The notes beneath the pieces were generated by a model, which was given only the letters and a program-made list of their open reading frames with translations, searched no databases and was not told the origin of the DNA. The translations under genes and the position numbers were made by a program. A stretch of DNA of 6,893 nucleotides, from assembly GCA_025456105.1 (NCBI GenBank), contig JALOLG010000101.1:1-6893 (forward strand). The letters are read 5' to 3'. The DNA is from Ilumatobacteraceae bacterium (lineage in GTDB: Bacteria > Actinomycetota > Acidimicrobiia > Acidimicrobiales > Ilumatobacteraceae). Shown here piece by piece: positions 1 through 6,565 of the stretch (position 1 is the stretch's first letter; every line of letters starts with the position of its first letter).

Positions 1-205
1 TCCCGTTGCTCGCGACGACGTGGCTCGCGCCGCACGCCTCGGCGTGCTCGCCGGCGACGACGTACGGGCGACCGGTGGCGAGCACGACCTCGATGCCCGC
101 GGCGGCGGCGGCGCGCAGCGCCTCGCCGACCCGCTGGGGCAGCACGTCGGAGTGGTCGACGATCGTCCCGTCGATGTCGACGGCGATGAGCCGGGGGGCG
201 AGCAC
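1..205 (-). CDS. Cof-type HAD-IIB hydrolase, N-terminal part (cut by window edge)
   Basis: This is the first 68 codons of a haloacid dehalogenase-superfamily phosphatase, read leftward from a GTG at 205 and cut by the left edge. The product opens LAPRLIAVDIDGTIVD, which is HAD motif I: D10 is the expected nucleophile and D12 the general acid/base. Motif II follows as LATGRPY, with T44 as the phosphate-binding residue. The last visible residues, VVASNG, match the strand after motif II in Cof-type (HAD-IIB) proteins. Family members are cytoplasmic Mg-dependent phosphatases acting on sugar phosphates, nucleotides or cofactor phosphates; the substrate cannot be read from this part. The start was chosen because the motif I strand begins six residues in, as is usual, and no in-frame start lies just upstream. 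It is divergent from the peptidase gene, with 36 bp between the two starts, and has no evident functional link to the transporter. Confidence 0.86.
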   Translation of the reverse strand, partial: MLAPRLIAVDIDGTIVDHSDVLPQRVGEALRAAAAAGIEVVLATGRPYVVAGEHAEACGASHVVASNG

Positions 206-227
206 GAGGGCGTTCGTACCACAGCCG

Positions 228-233
228 TACAGT
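228..233 (+). promoter_or_regulatory. Putative -10 box (TACAGT) for a leaderless peptidase transcript
   Basis: TACAGT fits the actinobacterial TANNNT -10 consensus and ends 8 nt before the GTG at 242. Transcription would therefore start at or within a base or two of the start codon, leaving no room for a ribosome binding site, and none is visible. No convincing -35 hexamer lies 16-18 bp upstream. The box sits in the 36-bp gap shared with the divergent HAD gene. That gap also holds two CGTAC copies (215-219 and 226-230) 11 bp apart, which may be chance. Confidence 0.5.
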
Positions 234-241
234 GAGCGCTC

Positions 242-1447
242 GTGCCGACCTCCACCGCTGCGATCGACGTCGATGCGCTCGTGTCGTTCACCCGCGAGCT
301 CGTGCGCATCCCGAGCGTGTTCGACCCCGCCCGCGGGCTCGACGAGTCGCCCGCCGCCGAGCTGGTGGCCGAGCAGATGCGCGCGTTCGGCTGGTCGCCC
401 GAGCTCGACCTCGTGGCGCCCGGACGACCCAACGTGTACTGCACGGTCGAGGGCGACCGGCCCGGCCGCACGCTCATGTTCGAGGGGCACACCGACGTCG
501 TCACCGAGGGCGACCCCGCCACCTGGACGTTCGACCCGTTCGGCGGTGAGCTGCGCGACGGGCGCATCCTCGGCCGCGGTGCGGCCGACATGAAGGCGGG
601 CGTCGCCGCGATGCTGTTCGCCACCGACGCGCTCGTGCGCTCCGGGTCGTTCCCCGGTCGGATCGTCCTCGCCGCCCTCGTCGACGAGGAGGGGATGATG
701 GAGGGCGCCAAGCACTTCGTCGCCACCGGGCGGGCGGCCGGCATCGACGGCGCGATCTGCTGCGAGCCCGAAGGCGGCGAGATCTGCCACGTGGCCAAGG
801 GCGCGCTGCGCCTGCGGGTCGATCTCACCGGCGTGATGGCCCACGGCGCCATGCCGTTCCAGGGGCGCAACCCGAACCGGGCGGCCGGCCAGGTGCTGGT
901 CGCGCTCGCGGCGCTCGAGGCGTCGCTGCAGCGCCTCCACGGCGAGCACCCGCACCTCGGGCTCGTGTGGGTCACCCCCACCGTCCTGCGATCGGGCGAC
1001 CCGGTGCAGATGAACGTCATGCCCGCCCACGCCTCGGTGTGGGTCGACGTGCGCACGATCCCGTCGGTCGACCACGACGACCTCGTCGCCGAGGTGCGGC
1101 GCCTCGCCGCTGATGCCGCTGCGCCGACCGGCGTCACCGCCGACGTGACCGTGATCGACGACCGTCCCGCCGTCGCCGTCGACGAGCGGCACCCGCTCGT
1201 CCGGGCGGTGTGGGACGCCCACGCCGCGGTCGGCACCTCACCCCCGCGCCTCGGCGGCGTGCCCGGTGCCACCGACGGCACCGTGCTCACCTCGCGCGGC
1301 GGCATCCCCTCGGTGGTCTACGGCCCGGGCGGCAAGTGGATCGCCCACCAGGCCGACGAGTTCGTGGAGGTCGACGACCTCGTGGCCCACGCCACCGTGT
1401 ACGTCGATGCCGCCCGCCGGTTCCTCGAGCCGAGCACCGCGTCGTGA
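242..1447 (+). CDS. M20 family metallopeptidase (ArgE/DapE/carboxypeptidase G2-like)
   Basis: This is a 401-residue two-domain di-zinc amidohydrolase, of normal length for M20. The visible metal site is complete: H83 in EGHTDVV (with D85), bridging D116 in GRGAADMKAG, catalytic base E149 and ligand E150 in VDEEGMM, E175 in CCEPEGG, and H369 in KWIAHQADEF. The dimerisation or lid domain spans roughly 185-300 and carries H201 in MAHGAMPFQGRN, at the position of the His that completes the neighbouring active site in the family. There is no signal peptide, so the enzyme should be cytoplasmic. M20 enzymes remove N-acyl groups or C-terminal residues, or split dipeptides including beta-alanyl ones; which of these applies here is not readable. 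The GTG at 242 follows a -10-like box and leaves a natural N-terminus. The next gene starts 10 bp after the stop, implying co-transcription, and the transporter downstream suggests imported peptides as substrate. Confidence 0.9.
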   Translation: MPTSTAAIDVDALVSFTRELVRIPSVFDPARGLDESPAAELVAEQMRAFGWSPELDLVAPGRPNVYCTVEGDRPGRTLMFEGHTDVVTEGDPATWTFDPFGGELRDGRILGRGAADMKAGVAAMLFATDALVRSGSFPGRIVLAALVDEEGMMEGAKHFVATGRAAGIDGAICCEPEGGEICHVAKGALRLRVDLTGVMAHGAMPFQGRNPNRAAGQVLVALAALEASLQRLHGEHPHLGLVWVTPTVLRSGDPVQMNVMPAHASVWVDVRTIPSVDHDDLVAEVRRLAADAAAPTGVTADVTVIDDRPAVAVDERHPLVRAVWDAHAAVGTSPPRLGGVPGATDGTVLTSRGGIPSVVYGPGGKWIAHQADEFVEVDDLVAHATVYVDAARRFLEPSTAS

Positions 1448-1457
1448 GAGCGGTGTC

Positions 1458-2504
1458 GTGAAGGCCGGGCCCCACAACGACCTCACCGACGTCGCCGGCG
1501 TGCGCGTCGGGCACCACCAGCGCCGTGGCCGCGGCTGGCTCACCGGCACCACCGTCGTCGTGCCGCCCGTCGGCACGGTCGGCGGCGTCGACGTGCGCGG
1601 CGGCGGACCCGGCACCCGCGAGACCGAGGCGCTCGACCCCGTCAACATGGTCGACCGGGTCGACGCCGTCTGCCTGTCGGGCGGCAGCGCCTACGGGCTC
1701 GCCGCGGCGACCGGCGTCACCGACTGGCTCGCCCGCCAGGGGCGCGGCTGGCCCGTGGGCACCGAACCCCACCAGGTGGTGCCGATCGTGCCGGCCGCCG
1801 TGCTGTTCGACCTCGGAGCGGGCGGGGTGTTCGCGAACCGCCCCGACGCCTCGTTCGGCGAGCGCGCCGCCGCCGCGGCGTCCACCCGGCGGGTCGCGCA
1901 GGGCACCGTCGGCGCCGGCACGGGTGCCCACATCCGACTCATGAAGGGCGGGATCGGCTCGGCCAGCGTCGTGCTCGACAGCGGGATCACGGTCGCCGCG
2001 CTCGTGGCCCTCAACCCGAGCGGGCTCACCTTCGACGAGCGCACCGGCGAGCTGCTCGGTGCGCGGTGGGGCCTGCCGGGCGAGTTCGACCACGTTCGTG
2101 CGCCCTCACGGGCCGACGTGCGCCGGCACCACGACGAGCCGATCGCGCCGCCCTCGCTCAACACCACCCTCGTGGTGGTCGCCACCGACGCCCGCATGGC
2201 CAAGCACGAGTGCACGCGGCTCGCAGGTGCCGCCCACGACGGCATGGCACGGGCGATCACCCCCATCCACACCTACGTCGACGGCGACGTCGCGTTCGCG
2301 CTCGCCACCGGCGCGCGCGAGGTGCCCGACGAGCGCCACGACGGCGTCATCCGCCCCGGCTCGAGCCGACCCGGCCAGCTCGGCGAGCTGTTCGCCGCCG
2401 CCGCGGACACCACTGCGCGCGCGATCGCGCACGCCACCGTCGCTGCCACCTCGGTGGGCCACCTCGTCGCGTACCTCGACCGGTTCCCGTCGGCGCGCCG
2501 CTGA
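1458..2504 (+). CDS. P1/S58 family self-processing peptidase (DmpA / NylC / Rv1333-like)
   Basis: This is a 348-residue Ntn-type hydrolase of the P1 (MEROPS S58) family, at typical length. The GTG at 1458 gives MKAGPHNDLTDVAGVRVGHH, the normal family N-terminus, and a weak GAGAG lies 7 nt upstream. Family hallmarks are GGGPGTRETEAL (48-59), LSGGSAYGLAAATGV (73-87), GAGTGAHI (152-159) and the motif LNTTLVVVATDA (234-245). In this family a self-cleavage makes the residue after the cut the N-terminal nucleophile. Here the expected cut is N235/T236, giving an alpha chain of about 235 residues and a beta chain of 113. That Asn/Thr arrangement resembles nylon-oligomer hydrolase NylC rather than DmpA, which I recall cutting Gly/Ser. 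Relatives cleave D-amino acid, beta-amino acid or 6-aminohexanoate amides; the exact substrate is unknown. There is no signal peptide. It is probably co-transcribed with the M20 gene 10 bp upstream. Confidence 0.88.
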   Translation: MKAGPHNDLTDVAGVRVGHHQRRGRGWLTGTTVVVPPVGTVGGVDVRGGGPGTRETEALDPVNMVDRVDAVCLSGGSAYGLAAATGVTDWLARQGRGWPVGTEPHQVVPIVPAAVLFDLGAGGVFANRPDASFGERAAAAASTRRVAQGTVGAGTGAHIRLMKGGIGSASVVLDSGITVAALVALNPSGLTFDERTGELLGARWGLPGEFDHVRAPSRADVRRHHDEPIAPPSLNTTLVVVATDARMAKHECTRLAGAAHDGMARAITPIHTYVDGDVAFALATGAREVPDERHDGVIRPGSSRPGQLGELFAAAADTTARAIAHATVAATSVGHLVAYLDRFPSARR

Positions 2505-2513
2505 GGCGGGCGG

Positions 2514-2529
2514 GCCCGGCCGCGCGGGC
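2514..2529 (+). other. GC-rich inverted repeat between peptidase and transporter genes
   Basis: GCCCG (2514-2518) and CGGGC (2525-2529) can pair around a 6-nt loop, with a possible extra G-U pair (2513/2530). There is no T-tract, so it is a poor intrinsic terminator. It abuts the -10-like box at 2530 and so could equally be an operator or chance in this GC-rich stretch. Confidence 0.2.
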
Positions 2530-2535
2530 TACCCT
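2530..2535 (+). promoter_or_regulatory. Putative -10 box (TACCCT) for a leaderless transporter transcript
   Basis: TACCCT matches TANNNT and ends exactly 7 nt before the ATG at 2543, the spacing that places the transcription start on or next to the A of ATG. The gap lacks a Shine-Dalgarno sequence, as expected for leaderless translation. No -35 hexamer is recognisable 17 bp upstream (CGGGCG). It lies in the 38-bp gap after the P1 peptidase gene and would let the transporter be expressed apart from the peptidases. Confidence 0.6.
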
Positions 2536-2542
2536 GCGCGAC

Positions 2543-4102
2543 ATGCGCACCACCTTTGGCCCGCGCCGGGCCGTTGCGGCGCTCCTCGTCACCAGCCTGG
2601 TGCTCGTGGCGTGCAGCGACGACGACGAGGACGGCGACGGCGGCGACACCACCGAGGCACCGTCGGGCTCGGAGGCACCGTCCGGCACCGAGCCGCCGAC
2701 CGACGGCGGGGGTGAGGGCAGCGTCGTGGTCGGCGCCGTGCTCGAGCCCACCAACCTCGACATCATCTCCACCGCCGGTGCTGCGCTCGACCAGGTGCTC
2801 CTCGACAACGTCTACGAGACGCTCGTCACCTACGCCGACGGCGCTGCCGCGCCGGGCCTGGCGGAGCTCCCGGAGGTGTCCGAGGACGGCCTCACCTACA
2901 CGTTCACGCTGCAGGAGGGGGTCACGTTCCACGACGGCGACCCGCTCACCGCGTCCGACGTGGTGTGGTCGCTCGAGCAGTCGCGCGGTGAGACCGCCGT
3001 CGCCCAGTTCGACCTCGCCTCCGTCGCGTCGGTGACGGCGGTCGACGACGCCACCGTCGAGATCACGCTCAGCGAGCGCGACAACTGGCTGCTGTTCCAG
3101 CTGAGCCGGCGCGCCGGCGTGGTGCTCAACGAGGGCGCCACCGACCTCCAGACCACCGCCAACGGCACGGGGCCGTTCACGCTCGGCCAGGTGGTCACGG
3201 GCGACTCGATCACGCTCGAGCGCTTCGACGGCTACTGGGGCGACCCCGCCGGCGTCGCCGAGGTGACGTTCCGCTACTTCACCGACCCGCAGGCGGCCGT
3301 CAATGCGCTCACCGCCGGCGAGGCCGACATGATCACCGGCGCCAACGCCAACCTCATCGGCGACCTCGTCGACGACCCCGAGTACGAGGTGATCGACGGC
3401 GCCTCCGACGGCGAGTTCACGCTCGGCTTCAACAACCGCATCGCCCCGTTCGACGACCCGGCCGTCCGCACCGCGCTCCGCCAGGCGATCGACAAAGAGG
3501 GTGTGCTCGAGCTCGCCGGCGGCTACGGCCAGATCATCGGTGGCCCGGTGCCACCGACCGACCCGTGGTACACCGACCTCACGAGCTCGGCTCCGTTCGA
3601 CCCGGCCGCCGCCCAGGCCGCGATCGAGGCGGCCGGCGTCACCCAGGACGGCGCGTGGCGCCTCGTGTGGCCGAACTTCTACCCGATCGAGTACGCCGAG
3701 TTCGTGGCCACGTCGCTCGGCGACATCGGCCTCGAGGTCGAGGTCGTGCCGGTCGAGTTCTCGGTGTGGCTCGAGCAGGTGTTCACCAACGGCGACTACG
3801 AGATCACCGCCGTGCTGCACGTGGAGCCGCGCGACATCACCAACTACGCGAACCCCGACTACTACTGGGGCTACGACAGCGCCGAGGTGCAGCAGCTCGT
3901 GGGCGAGGCCCGCGTGGCGGAGACCGAGGAGGAGTCGAACACCCTGCTCCGCGAGGCCTCGCAGGTGATCGCCGCCGACTCCCCGGTCGACTGGCTGCTG
4001 CTGTTCTCCGACCTCGTCGTGGCATCCACCGACATCGAGGGCTACCCGCGCGACTTCACCAACGCCCGGTTCGACGCCTCGAACATCACGATCGTCGGCT
4101 GA
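2543..4102 (+). CDS. ABC transporter substrate-binding lipoprotein, family 5 (SBP_bac_5; peptide/opine/nickel type)
   Basis: This 519-residue protein is the extracytoplasmic ligand receptor of the transporter encoded downstream. It has a basic N-terminus (MRTTFGPRR), a hydrophobic core and the lipobox LVAC, so signal peptidase II should cut before C24 and a diacylglycerol on that Cys would anchor it to the membrane. Residues 25-59 are an acidic then Glu/Pro/Ser/Gly-rich flexible linker. The SBP_bac_5 fold runs from about 60 to the C-terminus, with the family signature in YETLVTYADG (91-100), LTYTFTLQEGVTFHDGDPLT (117-136), SDVVWSLEQS (138-147), NGTGPFTL (207-214) and LERFDGYWG (225-233), then DDPAVRTALRQAIDKEGVL (304-322). 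The HVEPRDITNYANPDYYWGY stretch (426-444) falls where relatives hold the ligand's amino group, so E428 or D431 may do this; that is an inference. The ligand class is most likely a small peptide. The ATG at 2543 gives a complete signal peptide and follows a -10 box at leaderless spacing. Confidence 0.93.
   Translation: MRTTFGPRRAVAALLVTSLVLVACSDDDEDGDGGDTTEAPSGSEAPSGTEPPTDGGGEGSVVVGAVLEPTNLDIISTAGAALDQVLLDNVYETLVTYADGAAAPGLAELPEVSEDGLTYTFTLQEGVTFHDGDPLTASDVVWSLEQSRGETAVAQFDLASVASVTAVDDATVEITLSERDNWLLFQLSRRAGVVLNEGATDLQTTANGTGPFTLGQVVTGDSITLERFDGYWGDPAGVAEVTFRYFTDPQAAVNALTAGEADMITGANANLIGDLVDDPEYEVIDGASDGEFTLGFNNRIAPFDDPAVRTALRQAIDKEGVLELAGGYGQIIGGPVPPTDPWYTDLTSSAPFDPAAAQAAIEAAGVTQDGAWRLVWPNFYPIEYAEFVATSLGDIGLEVEVVPVEFSVWLEQVFTNGDYEITAVLHVEPRDITNYANPDYYWGYDSAEVQQLVGEARVAETEEESNTLLREASQVIAADSPVDWLLLFSDLVVASTDIEGYPRDFTNARFDASNITIVG
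2654..2689 (+). repeat. Two-copy 18-bp near-tandem repeat in the lipoprotein linker
   Basis: Two adjacent 18-bp units (2654-2671 and 2672-2689) encode EAPSGS and EAPSGT at residues 38-49. They share their first 11 bases exactly. The repeat lies in the low-complexity tether after the lipidated Cys, a region prone to slippage and tolerant of length change. Confidence 0.65.
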
Positions 4103-4109
4103 CCTCGGG

Positions 4110-5063
4110 GTGCTCGCGTTCGTCGTCCGGCGGCTGGTGCTGCTGGTCGTCGCGCTGGTCGTCGCGAGCCTGCTCGTCTTCGCGCTGCTCCGGCTGCTGC
4201 CCGGCGACCTGGCAGCCGTGATCGCCGGGCCCCAGGCGCCACCCGAGCGCGTGGAGGCGATCCGCGAGCAGCTCGGTCTCGACCGGCCGCTCGTCGAGCA
4301 GTACCTCGAGTGGATGGGCGGCGTGCTGCAGGGCGACTTCGGCACGTCGGTGGTGAGCGGCACGTCGGTGGCCAGCGAGATGCGCGCCAAGCTGGCCATC
4401 ACCGGCCCGCTGGTGATCGCCTCGACGGTCGTGTCGATGCTGGTCGCGATCCCGATCGGGGTGTGGGCCGCGGTCCGGCGCCAGCGGCCCGACGGTGTCG
4501 CCGTCAACGCGCTCAGCCAGGTGGGCATCGCCATGCCGAGCTTCCTCGTGGGGCTCGCGCTGATCGTCGTGTTCGCCGTCCGGCTCGGGTGGTTCCCACC
4601 GAACGGGTTCCCCCGCCAGGGCTGGGACGAGCCGGGCCGGGCCGTGCGCTCCCTGGTGCTCCCGGTGCTCACGCTGGCGCTCGCCCAGGGCGCGGTGCTG
4701 GTGCGGTTCGTGCGGTCGGCCACGCTCGACGTGCTCCAGCAGGACTTCATGCGGACCGCCCGGGCGACGGGCCTCACGTTCCGGCGGGCGTTCGTGCGCC
4801 ACGGCATCCGCAACGCGTCGGTGCCGATCATCTCGATCCTCGGTGTGCAGATCGCGAGCCTGCTCGCGGGTGTGGTGGTGATCGAGCGCGTGTTCGCGCT
4901 CCCCGGCATCGGCCAGATGCTCGTGGGGGACATCGGCGACCGCGACCTCGAGAAGGTGCAGGGCACCGTGCTGCTCCTCACGGTGATCGTTCTGGTGATC
5001 GGCTTCGTCGTCGACGTGCTCGCCCGGCTCATCGACCCCCGCCTCCGGGACGCGACGACATGA
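4110..5063 (+). CDS. ABC transporter permease, DppB/OppB type
   Basis: This 317-residue inner-membrane permease is the first of the two membrane subunits. It shows six likely membrane helices at about 9-30, 98-122, 134-158, 180-200, 238-263 and 285-307. The large outside segment between the first two includes PGDLAAVIAG (31-40), the IREQLGLDRPLVEQYLEWMG block (51-70) and GDFGTS (75-80), all typical of DppB/OppB/NikB. The ATPase-coupling EAA loop is DFMRTARATGLTFRRAFVRH (212-231), and VIERVFALPGIGQML (257-271) is a further family hallmark. The GTG at 4110 lies 7 bp after the binding-protein stop and begins at the standard position (MLAFVVRRLV). No good ribosome binding site is seen, so translation is probably coupled to the upstream gene. 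The 3' end shares ATGA with the next permease. A hexapeptide-scale repeat (GTSVVS/GTSVAS, 78-89) does not lengthen the protein relative to the family. Confidence 0.93.
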   Translation: MLAFVVRRLVLLVVALVVASLLVFALLRLLPGDLAAVIAGPQAPPERVEAIREQLGLDRPLVEQYLEWMGGVLQGDFGTSVVSGTSVASEMRAKLAITGPLVIASTVVSMLVAIPIGVWAAVRRQRPDGVAVNALSQVGIAMPSFLVGLALIVVFAVRLGWFPPNGFPRQGWDEPGRAVRSLVLPVLTLALAQGAVLVRFVRSATLDVLQQDFMRTARATGLTFRRAFVRHGIRNASVPIISILGVQIASLLAGVVVIERVFALPGIGQMLVGDIGDRDLEKVQGTVLLLTVIVLVIGFVVDVLARLIDPRLRDATT

Positions 5064-5890
5064 CCACCATGCGCGCCCTCACCCGCAGCTGGACCGGCCG
5101 GCTCGGCCTCGGCCTCGTGGCGATCATCCTCGTGTCCGTCCTGGTGTCGCTCGTGTGGGTGCCCCACGACCCGACCCGCGTCGTCCCCTCGGAGCGCTGG
5201 CTCCCCATCTCGGGCGAGCACTGGTTCGGCACCGACGGCGCCGGCAAGGACCTGTTCTCGCAGGTGCTCGTCGGTGCCCGCACCACCCTCGTGGTGGCGC
5301 TCGCGTCGGCGGCGATCGCCGGCGTGGTCGGGCTGGTGCTCGGCCTGCTCGCCGCGGTGCTCCCGCGGCTGGTGGGCGACGCGATCGGCTACCTCGTCGA
5401 CGTCCTCATCGCCCTGCCCGTGCTCGTCCTGGCGCTCGTCCTCGTGGCGCTGTTCCAGGGGTCGCTGCTCACGGTGTCGGTCGCGATCGGTGCCGGCTCC
5501 GGCGTGGCGCTCGCACGCGTCGTGCGCGGCGAGGCCGAGTCGGTGCTCACCCGCCAATACGTCACCGCCGCCACCACGAGCGGCTCGTCCACCACCCGCA
5601 CGGTGCTGCTCCACGTGGTGCCGAACATCCTGCCGATGCTCATCGTGCAGCTCTCGCTCGTGGCGGCCCTCGCCGTGCTCGCCGAAGCTGCGCTCTCGTA
5701 CCTCGGCCTCACCCCGGTGTCGACACCGTCGTGGGGCCGGATGCTCCAGAGCCTGCAGTCGACGGTGTCGCAGCACCCCGGGGCGATCGTGTTCCCGGGT
5801 CTGGCCGTCGTGCTCACCACGCTCGGCTTCAACCTCCTCGGCGACGCGCTGCGCGACGCCACCGACCCACGACTGCGCGGTGCGGAGTGA
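5060..5890 (+). CDS. ABC transporter permease, DppC/OppC type
   Basis: This 276-residue second permease would pair with the preceding DppB-type subunit to form the transmembrane path. The N-terminal helix is at about 15-34. The family signature HWFGTDGAGKDLFSQVLVGA (54-73) matches the HxLGTDxxGRDxxSR block of DppC/OppC/NikC. Further helices lie at about 74-100, 108-132, 135-155, 190-214 and 242-263. The EAA loop reads YVTAATTSGSSTTRTVLLHV (167-186) before PN, and has Thr in place of the usual Glu (YVEAA) while keeping A170, A171 and G175. LSYLGL (212-217) and PSWGRML (223-229) are also standard. The ATG at 5060 overlaps the upstream stop (ATGA), favouring translational coupling; an in-frame ATG at 5069 is a possible alternative. 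The stop overlaps the GTG of the ATPase gene (GTGA). Confidence 0.93.
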   Translation: MTTMRALTRSWTGRLGLGLVAIILVSVLVSLVWVPHDPTRVVPSERWLPISGEHWFGTDGAGKDLFSQVLVGARTTLVVALASAAIAGVVGLVLGLLAAVLPRLVGDAIGYLVDVLIALPVLVLALVLVALFQGSLLTVSVAIGAGSGVALARVVRGEAESVLTRQYVTAATTSGSSTTRTVLLHVVPNILPMLIVQLSLVAALAVLAEAALSYLGLTPVSTPSWGRMLQSLQSTVSQHPGAIVFPGLAVVLTTLGFNLLGDALRDATDPRLRGAE

Positions 5891-6183
5891 GCCTGCTCAC
5901 GATCGACGGGCTCACGATCCGCTTCGGCGACACGGTGGTGGTGCACGAGGTGTCGCTCGAGCTCGCGGCCGGCGAGCGCGTCGCGGTCATCGGTGAGTCG
6001 GGCTCGGGCAAGACGCTCACCACCCTGGCCGTGCTCGGCCTGCTCCCGCCCGGTGCCGTGGCCTCGGGATCGGTGCGCGTCGACGGCGAGGAGCTGCTCG
6101 GCGCCCCCGAGCGCCGGCTCGCCGAGCTGCGCGGGGGCAGCGTGGCGATGGTGTTCCAGAACCCCCAGACCACCCTCGACCCG

Positions 6184-6212
6184 CTCATGCGGCCGATCAC
6201 CTCGCCCGCTCG
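6184..6212 (+). other. Deletion and frame-change junction in the first ATPase gene
   Basis: Upstream of about 6192 the protein is sensible only in the frame set by 5887 (ending LDP-LMR). From about 6195 it is sensible only in the frame that ends at 6569 (starting [10 protein letters not shown]). The break therefore lies at roughly 6190-6198, within CGGCCGATC. The segment lost would encode the part of the helical subdomain between the Q-loop and the signature motif, which contacts the permease EAA loops. Confidence 0.75.
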
Positions 6213-6553
6213 TACCCGCACCAGCTGTCGGGTGGCCAGCGCCAGCGGGTGGGCATCGCGATGGCCATCGCGTGCCGGCCTCGCCTGCTGATCGCCGACG
6301 AGCCCACCTCGGCGCTCGACGTCACCGTGCAGGCCGAGATCGTCGAGCTGATCCGCGACCTCGTCACCTCGGAGTCGATGGCGCTGCTGTTCGTCACCCA
6401 CGACCTGGCGCTCGTGCCGCACGTGGCCGAGCGGGTGGTGGTGATGCGCCACGGGCGTGTGGTCGAGACCGGCCCGACCGACCGGATCGTGCACGCCCCC
6501 GAGCACTCCTACACCCAGGCCCTGCTCGCAGCCGCCCGGTCGCTCAGCGTGCC

Positions 6554-6559
6554 GGAGGT
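6554..6559 (+). promoter_or_regulatory. Shine-Dalgarno GGAGGT for the ATG at 6566
   Basis: GGAGGT lies inside the end of the first ATPase gene and is 6 nt before the ATG at 6566. It supports initiation at the ATGA overlap independent of full translation of the damaged upstream gene. Confidence 0.6.
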
Positions 6560-6565
6560 CACGCC

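Noticed and set aside
1266..1457. Earlier start for the P1 peptidase within the M20 gene
   Set aside because: This part overlaps the conserved C-terminus of the M20 enzyme and reads as shadow sequence. The family N-terminus begins at the GTG at 1458.
2066..2542. Upstream extension of the binding-protein frame into the P1 peptidase gene
   Set aside because: The extension is Arg-rich shadow sequence. The ATG at 2543 gives a full lipoprotein signal peptide and has a -10 box at leaderless spacing.
2505..2542. Intrinsic terminator after the P1 peptidase
   Set aside because: The inverted repeat has only a 5-bp stem and no T-run follows, so termination is not supported; it is listed only as an inverted repeat of unknown role.
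4341..4371. 13-bp direct repeat GGCACGTCGGTGG (4341-4353 and 4359-4371)
   Set aside because: It encodes GTSV twice within a permease loop of normal family length, so it looks like codon-level coincidence rather than a mobile or regulatory element.
2273..5776. A 1167-codon open frame on the minus strand across the binding protein and permeases
   Set aside because: It runs antisense to three well-recognised genes. Its product is low-complexity Arg/His/Glu/Ala-rich and matches no domain I know. Long antisense frames are expected where GC-rich codon bias removes stops.
6190..6240. Programmed frameshifting in the first ATPase
   Set aside because: There is no slippery heptamer at the junction, and a frame change alone would not restore the roughly 30-35 missing codons.
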